Shown: positions 58,003 to 64,000 of the stretch, piece by piece
How positions within the stretch are numbered: the stretch's first letter is position 1
Layout: every line of letters starts with the position of its first letter
Origin: CAZLFQ01 sp044229535
Lineage (GTDB): Bacteria; Pseudomonadota; Alphaproteobacteria; Rickettsiales; Midichloriaceae
Reading direction: 5' to 3'
NCBI GenBank assembly: GCA_044229535.1
Contig: JBGASU010000001.1
Span: 310,001 to 374,000, forward strand
Length of the DNA: 64,000 bases
The notes under the pieces: generated by a model
Database searches by the model: none
What the model was told of the DNA's origin: nothing
Seen by the model: only the letters and a program-made list of their open reading frames with translations
Position numbers and translations under genes: made by a program

Positions 58003-59385
58003 ATGAATGATATAGCAATTGTATGGCTTAGAAATGACCTGCGATTAATTGATAATCCAGCACTAAGCCATGCTTGCAGAAATCACCACTCTGTTCTGTT
58101 GCTATATATTCACGATGAGAAGCTAGGTGGTGAATTTAAAATTGGTGGAGCGTCTAAATGGTGGCTTCACCATAGTCTAATATCTTTATCTAAAGATGCG
58201 GAACTCACTATTAGAACAGGTAAAGCACAAGACGTGCTCAAAGATGTAATTAAAGAAACATCAGCTAATTCTATTTATTGGAATCGTTGTTATGAGCCTT
58301 ATTCAATAAAGCGAGATTCAGAAATAAAAAAATCATTTCAAGAATCTGGTATAAAATGCGAAAGCTTTAATGGCTCTCTTTTATTCGAGCCATGGGAAAT
58401 TAAAACAAAAGTTGGTGATTCTTACTCTGTTTACACACCATTTTGGAAAGCTTGCTTAGCAAAAGGCATTGATAGAGAGGTACATATAAAACCAAATTTA
58501 TCAAAAGTTATTAAAGCAAAATCGGAAGCATTAGAGGCTTTGAATTTACTTCCCAAAAAACCTGATTGGGCAGGAGGGTTAAGAGATAATTGGCAGCCTG
58601 GCGAAAAAAATGCTCTAAAGTTACTTGATAATTTTATAGAAAATGCCCTAAATAAATATTCCGATGGAAGAAATTTTCCATCTTTAAATACTACTTCTCG
58701 CTTATCACCGCATCTTAGATTTGGTGAAATAAGCCCTCTCTATATTTGGAATGCGATCCACAATCTTTACGGAACTCACAAATCGTTACACCAAGAAGGA
58801 GAGAAGTTTTTGAGTGAAATTGGTTGGCGCGAATTTTCATATCATTTGCTTTATCACTTCCCAGATATGCCGCATAAAAACTTCAAATCAAAGTTTGATG
58901 CTTTTGAATGGAAATCTGATGCAGTTTCTCTAAAAGCTTGGCAAAAAGGAAGGACTGGTTACCCAATAGTTGACGCTGGCATGCGAGAGCTTTGGCACAC
59001 TGGCTATATGCATAATAGGGTTAGGATGATTGCCGCTTCATTTCTTATAAAAGATTTATTCATAGATTGGAGAGAGGGTGAAGCTTGGTTTTGGGATACA
59101 TTAGTAGATGCTGATCTTGCCAACAATAGCTGTAGTTGGCAATGGGTTGCTGGAAGTGGGGCGGATGCTGCACCGTATTTTAGGATATTTAACCCTGTGC
59201 TTCAGGGCGAGAAATTTGATCCTGAAGGAATATATGTGAAGCAATGGTTACCAGAACTTGCAGAAGTTCCTAAGCAGTTCATCCATCAACCTTGGAAATA
59301 CTCTAAAAAAATCAATTATCCAAAACCACTAGTTGACCATGATTATTGTAGAAAGCTGGCTTTAGAAAAGTATAAAAACTTGTAG
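58003..59385 (+). CDS. phrB: Deoxyribodipyrimidine photolyase
   Basis: The 460-residue flavoprotein repairs pyrimidine dimers using blue light. IVWLRNDLRLIDNPAL at the start is the antenna domain; the FAD domain holds TSRLSPHLRFGEISP, FLSEIGWREFSYHLL, AWQKGRTGYPIVDAGMRELWHTGYMHNRVRMI and WFWDTLVDADLANNSCSWQWVAGSG. The electron-transfer tryptophans are in these segments. Length and order fit class I CPD photolyases. Light-dependent repair suggests that the organism, or its host, is exposed to light. Confidence 0.96.
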   Translation: MNDIAIVWLRNDLRLIDNPALSHACRNHHSVLLLYIHDEKLGGEFKIGGASKWWLHHSLISLSKDAELTIRTGKAQDVLKDVIKETSANSIYWNRCYEPYSIKRDSEIKKSFQESGIKCESFNGSLLFEPWEIKTKVGDSYSVYTPFWKACLAKGIDREVHIKPNLSKVIKAKSEALEALNLLPKKPDWAGGLRDNWQPGEKNALKLLDNFIENALNKYSDGRNFPSLNTTSRLSPHLRFGEISPLYIWNAIHNLYGTHKSLHQEGEKFLSEIGWREFSYHLLYHFPDMPHKNFKSKFDAFEWKSDAVSLKAWQKGRTGYPIVDAGMRELWHTGYMHNRVRMIAASFLIKDLFIDWREGEAWFWDTLVDADLANNSCSWQWVAGSGADAAPYFRIFNPVLQGEKFDPEGIYVKQWLPELAEVPKQFIHQPWKYSKKINYPKPLVDHDYCRKLALEKYKNL

Positions 59386-59433
59386 GTGTTGTAAAATGCA
59401 TTAAAATGCGCGCACAACTTATGTGGAGTCAGG

Positions 59434-59635
59434 ATGATGCTAAACTAAAACTTCATTTTGGAATGGATCTTCTTCAGAAACGTTTGAGATATTTGGTGCA
59501 AGCCTTTCAGTGATACAAGGAGTGATTGGTAGCCTATCTAGGTTTATTACCAATACTAGCGAAGTTGCTCAATCTACTAATTTTGCAGCTCAAGTTTCAA
59601 CAAAAAGAGGTGAGGCTCAATCTTTAGAAATCTAA
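59434..59635 (+). pseudogene. Small gene with one-base frameshift
   Basis: A ribosome-binding-like GGAG precedes ATGATG at 59434, but the frame ends after four codons at TAA (59446-59448). Removing one base there would join MMLN to a frame that stays open for about 60 codons (KTSFWNGSSSETFEIFGASLSV, then IGSLSRFITNT and STKRGEAQSLEI) to TAA at 59633-59635. A strong terminator follows. The protein has no recognised domain. A recent inactivation or a base-call error in the A/T-rich run are both possible. Confidence 0.55.
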
Positions 59636-59661
59636 TAAGCTCAATTTTATTTGAAAAATTA

Positions 59662-59694
59662 GTGCCGTCGGCTAAATAGCTGCGGCACTTTTTT
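59662..59694 (+). terminator. Strong intrinsic terminator
   Basis: GTGCCG and CGGCAC, with inner GCTA-AA-TAGC, form a GC-rich stem followed by six T. It ends the frameshifted small gene and probably the photolyase transcript. Confidence 0.9.
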
Positions 59695-59766
59695 GCAGAT
59701 AAAAATCAAAAAAATTCAAACACTTACTTGTCATACTTAACAATTGCGAAATAATCACTTTTTTAC

Positions 59767-59794
59767 TTGAAAAACGGTGTTTTTATAGTATAAT
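59767..59794 (+). promoter_or_regulatory. Sigma-70-type promoter for outer-membrane barrel gene
   Basis: TTGAAA at 59767-59772 and a perfect TATAAT at 59789-59794 are separated by 16 bases. The start codon lies about 50 bases beyond, leaving a 40-base leader with a GAGG ribosome-binding site. Confidence 0.75.
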
Positions 59795-59844
59795 CCCCCG
59801 ACCAAAGTCAATTATTTGATAATGGGCAAAAAATATGAGGAATT

Positions 59845-60486
59845 ATGAAAAATAAATTATTAGCTATCGCTTTAGCTGCAGTTACAACTGTTTCTGTAGC
59901 AGAAGCAAAAGAAACAAAAGCTGCTGCTAAGGTTGCAAAACCAGCAAGCCATACTGGTAAGACATACTTAAGACTTGATACAGGTTATGGTTTTACAAAA
60001 TTTAAAAAAGGATCTTTTAGCGAACATGCAGAAGCTAACATCCTTTCTGGTGGCGTTGGTTACTCTGTATCTGATAACGTAAGAGCGGAATTACAACTTT
60101 ATCATAACTTCGGTGCCGAAGCTGATAAATCAGTAACTGGTGGTAAAGAAAAGTATGAATTGAAAACAACAGCATTATTTGCTAACGCTTTCTACGACAT
60201 CAAAAATAGCAGCATTTTCACACCTTATGTGATGGCTGGTCTTGGTATTGCTAACAATGAATTAAAAGGAAGCAAACCTAACGTTCGTTACTCATCTAAA
60301 GATACAAACAACCTAGCTATCCAAGCTGGGGCAGGTGTTGCAACAAAAATTGCTGACAACGTAGTTTTTGATGTTAGATACAATGCAATGGACAAAGGTG
60401 CTAGATATAAATTCTCTGACAATTCTGCAGTATTAAAAACTGGTATCGAACATTCAGCTATGGCTGGTATTAGATTCCACTTCTAA
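59845..60486 (+). CDS. Outer-membrane beta-barrel protein (OmpA-like/porin-family barrel)
   Basis: The 213-residue protein has a signal peptide (MKNKLLAIALAAVTTVSVAEA) and an eight-strand-type barrel of alternating residues. YLRLDTGYGFTKF, ILSGGVGYSVSDNVRAELQL, ALFANAFYDI, FTPYVMAGLGIANN, IQAGAGVATKIADNVVFDVRYNAMD and a final AMAGIRFHF with terminal Phe for BAM recognition are seen. Rickettsiales use such barrels as major surface antigens. A strong promoter and terminator bracket the gene, implying high expression as a single cistron. Confidence 0.88.
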   Translation: MKNKLLAIALAAVTTVSVAEAKETKAAAKVAKPASHTGKTYLRLDTGYGFTKFKKGSFSEHAEANILSGGVGYSVSDNVRAELQLYHNFGAEADKSVTGGKEKYELKTTALFANAFYDIKNSSIFTPYVMAGLGIANNELKGSKPNVRYSSKDTNNLAIQAGAGVATKIADNVVFDVRYNAMDKGARYKFSDNSAVLKTGIEHSAMAGIRFHF

Positions 60487-60514
60487 TTCTGAAGAATTAG
60501 CATTGCTTATACCG

Positions 60515-60544
60515 AAAAAAGGCGTCATTTGGGCGCCTTTTTTT
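60515..60544 (+). terminator. Intrinsic terminator of barrel gene
   Basis: AAAAAAGGCG and CGCCTTTTTTT flank a nine-base loop, 28 bases after the stop codon, with a long T-run. Confidence 0.9.
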
Positions 60545-60620
60545 ACATAAAGTCTCCTTCTCTTAATATCAGCTTAACATTTGTGGTGTATAATACTATT
60601 TCAACGTATAAGGGGAATAC

Positions 60621-61250
60621 ATGAGAAAAGGAAGGTTTGGAGTAGATACATCAATGAGAAAATCGTTTTTAAAGACCCTACACTTAAATACTAAAACATT
60701 TGAAGAAGCTTTTGATTTTATAAATCAAAACGGAGATGCAGAAATGGGGGCAACACTGCTAAACGCATCACAAAAAGATACTGCAATTTCTATTTTTAAT
60801 CGCGCGATCAAAAAACAGGAATCATTATTTAAATTTGAAATAGACGTTCACAATCGTCTAGTCGATATTTTGGATGAAGAAGGCGTGTTAAGTGCGAACG
60901 AATACGAAGATCTCAATAAAGAACTAGAGATTACAGGGGCATCTATTACAAGAATAGAGAAGTCTTTAAAATCATTGCGCAGAAATCTGTTAGCAATTGC
61001 TGATTTTAATACTTGCATAGATATACATGAAGCAATACCAATAATACAGTTTAGAGTAAGTGCTTTGGATTGCAAACTCAGCGGTTTATTTAATACACAT
61101 CTCGATCTACTTCACAGCCCAGAAACCAAATCTTTAGATCTAGCTGAATTAGCGCCTGAGATAGAAATATCAGATGAAACATACTCTCAGTTCATAGATA
61201 AATGGAAAACTTGCGACACAGCTAATATTAAAATAGGTAGAAGTATTTAA
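60621..61250 (+). CDS. Hypothetical helical protein
   Basis: The 209-residue protein is soluble and mostly helical. It has no signal peptide or membrane segment and no recognised domain. Segments such as ISIFNRAIKKQESLFKFEIDVHNRLVDIL suggest a helical bundle. A good AAGGGG site precedes the ATG, and a TATAAT at 60589-60594 may be its -10 box. It is the first of several lineage-specific genes at the right end of the window. Confidence 0.6.
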   Translation: MRKGRFGVDTSMRKSFLKTLHLNTKTFEEAFDFINQNGDAEMGATLLNASQKDTAISIFNRAIKKQESLFKFEIDVHNRLVDILDEEGVLSANEYEDLNKELEITGASITRIEKSLKSLRRNLLAIADFNTCIDIHEAIPIIQFRVSALDCKLSGLFNTHLDLLHSPETKSLDLAELAPEIEISDETYSQFIDKWKTCDTANIKIGRSI

Positions 61251-61312
61251 CACTTGTTAAATCAAGTTTTTTCTATGTATGATCTTTATAGAAAAACTTG
61301 GTAGAAAATAAA

Positions 61313-61909
61313 ATGTCTGAATTAGAGTTTTTAAATACAGCAGCAATTATAATTTGCTTAATAGTTCTTTATATGACTGTGCATATGATTTTATCTACCC
61401 CATATGCAAGCTATAACTTCAAAAGTACCGTAAGACTGTTTGCTCTAGTTATATGCGCTGGCATATTCTTTTATGGAACAGTTGTTTTTGTAGAAGAGTT
61501 AAAATACTCTAAGGCTGGCATTATAACAAATGCTGTTGTTGATCAGCTTATAGAAAAACAAGCAAAAGCTGGGGTAGGGGATTCAAAATATTTGGTCAAA
61601 TATAGCTTTGCTGATCAATACAACTTAACGCACCAAGGTTTGGCAGAAGTCGAAGAATACGATTGGCAGATGTCTAAACTTGATCCAGAAAGAAAAATGA
61701 AGATTGTTTATCTAAATGACGACCCATCACAAAATAAAATTTATAACAGTCCCAGTTATTTCAAGTCGGTATTGTTTGTGTTCTTAGGTTTTTCTGGTTT
61801 GTTATTTTCTCTTATTAAAAGAAGCAAAATGGTCTATAGCACTGGAGTCAAAAGAAAATCCCATAGCCCAGCCGATCTACTATCGCCATTTAAGCGCTTA
61901 AAAATGTAA
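61313..61909 (+). CDS. Three-helix membrane protein, possibly DUF3592-like
   Basis: The 198-residue protein has membrane helices at about residues 8-26, 41-61 and 150-167. A soluble domain between them (ITNAVVDQLIEKQ, KYLVKYSFADQYNLTHQGLAEVEEYDW, VYLNDDPSQNKIY) resembles the DUF3592 layout, in which an extracytoplasmic beta domain follows a helix pair. The ATG at 61313 is chosen over an upstream TTG at 61298. The Lys/Arg-rich C terminus is cytoplasmic by the positive-inside rule. Function unknown. Confidence 0.6.
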   Translation: MSELEFLNTAAIIICLIVLYMTVHMILSTPYASYNFKSTVRLFALVICAGIFFYGTVVFVEELKYSKAGIITNAVVDQLIEKQAKAGVGDSKYLVKYSFADQYNLTHQGLAEVEEYDWQMSKLDPERKMKIVYLNDDPSQNKIYNSPSYFKSVLFVFLGFSGLLFSLIKRSKMVYSTGVKRKSHSPADLLSPFKRLKM

Positions 61910-62014
61910 AAAAGTTAATTTTTTACATTTTTTTTAAGAAAATAGTATTTTTTTTAACTTTTTATTAATATATTCATGAGATTATAATGACATCCAACTA
62001 CCACGGAGGGTGTC

Positions 62015-62401
62015 ATGAATACAGATTTAAACTACTTATTAACTAGGATAGTAAGCTCAACAGCTAAGATTGGTTTCTGCGCAGTTGCGCCGTTAGCATC
62101 GCATAAAATCTTTCACCACAATACAAACGATGTTTATGCAGACGCCATAAGAGAGGTTGCTGGAGTAAGCACACCAAAAATCAATGCCTTTATTGGTTGC
62201 GCAGTTAATGTAATAGCCCAAGATGCAATAGATATAATAGACTGGGGTATAAGCAACGACATTCCAAATAAAGTGTTGAATTATATTGCTGGAGATCTTA
62301 ATAGATTCACAACCAATCAAAGCTCTTTCAACGATACCTACGTTGAAAACAATACTCCAGAGCTAATCCACCACGATGTCTTCGTGCATCATAGCGAATA
62401 A
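62015..62401 (+). CDS. Small hypothetical protein
   Basis: The 128-residue protein has no clear signal peptide, although the first ~35 residues are moderately hydrophobic (KIGFCAVAPLASHKIF). There are several histidines near the C terminus. A GGAGG-type site (ACGGAGGGTGTC) precedes the ATG. No family is recognised. Confidence 0.55.
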   Translation: MNTDLNYLLTRIVSSTAKIGFCAVAPLASHKIFHHNTNDVYADAIREVAGVSTPKINAFIGCAVNVIAQDAIDIIDWGISNDIPNKVLNYIAGDLNRFTTNQSSFNDTYVENNTPELIHHDVFVHHSE

Positions 62402-62512
62402 TTAGCGTTTGGAGATAGAGTGGGAAAGATGAAGACTTTAGCACAAAAACTCTACGGCAAGTATATTGTAACAATTGTTTAATATTATCTTAATATTAAC
62501 GCAATATTTGGC

Positions 62513-63196
62513 ATGTATAGTTATTCTATATTAATCAACAAGAGCTTTATGCGAGACATACCAACAACAAACAATACGCGTATTGCGACATTATATCACA
62601 CATGCATGAGCTTAATGTTAGGGGGGAGCATCTTTTATGGCATGTCGCTAGCCAGAGTTTATTGGCATGAAATGGGACATAAAGTAGCAATGATTAACTT
62701 ACTTAATGATGCACAAGTTGAAATTAAGATAGATTACAAAACACTTATAGCATCTACAGAATGCATAGCTAATTCAAAAAACTTTTCTAAAGTTGGCTTG
62801 TTATTAGGTTATAACTTAACTAGAGCGTGCATATCATCTGCTGGATGGGTAGGGGAAGCATTGTTTTCTATAGCTTGCTCAAAAACCTTAGATCACTTAC
62901 CAACCAATAATAAATACGCTCTATATCCCATTTTTTTTGCACGACTCATGCTAATAAATAATAGTATAAATACTCTAATATACTCCGCTGATTTTATATT
63001 TAATAACTTTCCTAAAGAAGCTAATGACTCCATTGATACTTATAAATACGGAGGATTATATGCAATTTCATTTATGTGCCTAATGAACACATCCCTACTT
63101 GCGTTCAACACTAGTAATTTAACGGCTTTGATTTGTAGTAATGAAAAATTGATAAATTTAATTACTGCTGCACAAGATCAATTTATGACAAGGTAA
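62513..63196 (+). CDS. Membrane protein with HExxH zinc-protease motif
   Basis: The 227-residue protein has about four hydrophobic segments (residues ~32-50, 92-118, 140-160 and 185-205). The HEMGH motif at residues 52-56 lies at the end of the first, in RVYWHEMGHKVAMINLL. HExxH in or next to a membrane helix is typical of M50 (site-2 protease-type) peptidases and other intramembrane metalloproteases. The second M50 motif, an Asp-Gly pair in a later helix, is not found. This is therefore either a divergent metalloprotease or a look-alike. An ATG at 62549 is an alternative start. Confidence 0.55.
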   Translation: MYSYSILINKSFMRDIPTTNNTRIATLYHTCMSLMLGGSIFYGMSLARVYWHEMGHKVAMINLLNDAQVEIKIDYKTLIASTECIANSKNFSKVGLLLGYNLTRACISSAGWVGEALFSIACSKTLDHLPTNNKYALYPIFFARLMLINNSINTLIYSADFIFNNFPKEANDSIDTYKYGGLYAISFMCLMNTSLLAFNTSNLTALICSNEKLINLITAAQDQFMTR

Positions 63197-63199
63197 ACC

Positions 63200-63218
63200 C
63201 CTAGTGCTAGACACTAGG
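63200..63218 (+). terminator. Hairpin after membrane-protease-like gene
   Basis: CCTAGTG-CTAGA-CACTAGG forms a seven-base perfect stem four bases after the stop codon. It lacks a T-run, so its efficiency as a terminator is uncertain. Confidence 0.45.
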
Positions 63219-63235
63219 ATCTACCTTAGAATTAG

Positions 63236-63258
63236 ATCATCGGGTCAAGCCCGATGAT
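63236..63258. repeat. Palindromic repeat of alphaproteobacterial type
   Basis: ATCATCGGG-TCAAG-CCCGATGAT is a perfect nine-base stem with the core GGGTCAAGCCC. Short palindromes built on this core recur in intergenic regions of many alphaproteobacteria. Only one copy lies in this window, and it is GC-richer than its surroundings. Confidence 0.65.
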
Positions 63259-63533
63259 GACAAGAACTTAAGTTGGAAGAGGATTCAGATATCGGGGCAG
63301 GGCGCAAAGGCCTCAGGTATTAGAATTTTTTGTACCGAATAATTACCCACCTTCAAAACCATCTATAATATAGCGGCATTATACCATACAACTCCTATAA
63401 AATCAAGGTTTTAAGCTGCCGCACGCACAAACAAAATGTTAAGGAAATATTAAAAACCATACTATTATACAATAAGTAAAGATAAATTAACTATTTCTTT
63501 ACTATTTTAATATATAATTGAGAGTTTTTTATT

Positions 63534-63983
63534 ATGACGAAGGAAACACTAAAAAAAGCAATTTCAAATAAGCTAATAGTACAAATAAAATACAAAGACA
63601 AAGACGGTATTACCACAGACAAAGTTATAGAACCTTTTGCAATTGGATTGAACATAAAAAATAATTTAGATTATTTCAGCTATTATCAAACAGGCGGACA
63701 ATCAACTTCAAATAAAGATACACCAGAAGGATGGCATAATGGAATCATTAACCATATTATTGAAATTATCTTAACTGAAACAAAATTTGATCCATATTTA
63801 AGAAAAGACTTCAATCCTGACAACCCAATTTCTAAAATTAAACTTAGCCCTGAATCTGTTTTTAAAGTCGATTTTGTTGAAGATACAAACAAAGATTCCA
63901 AAGTTTCTACATCAAACTTAGACAGTGAAGATAGAGACGAACTAATCTCGGATTCAATAAAGTCTGATGACACCACAGAGTAA
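63534..63983 (+). CDS. Stand-alone WYL-like domain protein
   Basis: The 149-residue protein matches the WYL ligand-sensing pattern: LKKAISNKLIVQIKYKDKDG, a VIEPFAIGLN segment, then YYQTGGQST, PEGWHNG and a hydrophobic strand leading to KFDPYLRKDF. There is no helix-turn-helix, so it is not a complete transcription factor. The C-terminal ~35 residues are acidic and serine-rich, probably disordered. Stand-alone WYL domains can accompany defence or regulatory systems, but no partner is visible before the window ends. Confidence 0.6.
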   Translation: MTKETLKKAISNKLIVQIKYKDKDGITTDKVIEPFAIGLNIKNNLDYFSYYQTGGQSTSNKDTPEGWHNGIINHIIEIILTETKFDPYLRKDFNPDNPISKIKLSPESVFKVDFVEDTNKDSKVSTSNLDSEDRDELISDSIKSDDTTE

Positions 63984-64000
63984 ATCTATTTTACATAACA

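Larger units (their letters stand above)
63197..63533. other. Noncoding region with palindromes
   Basis: This 337-base gap holds two perfect palindromes near its left end, listed separately, and no credible reading frame. The middle is GC-richer than the surroundings (GGGGCAGGGCGC near 63294) and the last 120 bases are very AT-rich, presumably containing the promoter of the WYL-like gene. I see nothing else in it. Confidence 0.5.

Overview
The window is AT-rich, densely coded bacterial DNA. It most resembles an alphaproteobacterium of the order Rickettsiales, probably a flagellated lineage such as Midichloriaceae or a deep-branching relative. The reasons are: a virB8-virB9-virB10-virB11-virD4 type IV secretion operon; an F0 ATP synthase operon with atpI-atpB-atpE-b'-b order; an alphaproteobacterial-type SspB; MotA; polyhydroxybutyrate genes; a dispersed gene-transfer-agent (GTA)-like HK97 head module; and many small secreted or lineage-specific proteins. 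The placement is inferred from gene content; no marker phylogeny could be run.

Region 1 (1-10.1 kb) is a GTA/prophage-remnant module read leftward: portal, prohead protease, major capsid, head-tail connector, head-tail stopper and tail terminator in canonical order, followed by a bitopic coiled-coil protein (DUF1640-like) and a DUF2335 membrane protein. Unrelated genes are scattered between the head genes: an EVE-domain protein, two paralogous secreted proteins with a shared 46-bp leader, a lysozyme-MuF fusion, a tRNA-Val and a nested palindrome. Terminase, major tail, tape-measure and baseplate genes are absent here.

Region 2 (10.2-24 kb) starts with an NDUFA9-like reductase, then sodB directly joined to virB8-B9-B10-B11-D4. 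Next come a methyltransferase, a nucleotide-sugar epimerase and a probable glycosyltransferase-toxin-like effector, followed by two large lineage-specific proteins, one a TolA-like membrane-anchored coiled coil with internal repeats.

Region 3 (24-44 kb) is mainly housekeeping: hemC, RNase J, a GT4 glycosyltransferase, ppa, trhO, recR, a pteridine-reductase-like SDR, a Kef-type antiporter, corA, motA, sspB, folB, rpsD, ccmB, a prepilin-LamG fusion, tRNA-Leu and the F0 genes.

Region 4 (44-64 kb) mixes housekeeping genes (murE, phbB, phaA, hslU, photolyase) with accessory envelope and host-interaction candidates. These include a secreted intradiol-dioxygenase-fold protein lacking most iron ligands, small signal-peptide proteins with strong terminators, a caspase-like (clan CD) protein, an ABC half-transporter, a class 3 lipase interrupted by an in-frame amber codon, a frameshifted small gene, an outer-membrane beta-barrel, a membrane HExxH protein and a WYL-like protein.

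The most interesting points are the sodB-T4SS operon join, the lysozyme-MuF fusion inside the broken GTA module, the set of candidate T4SS effectors, the degenerate intradiol dioxygenase, and the two genes with single disabling lesions.
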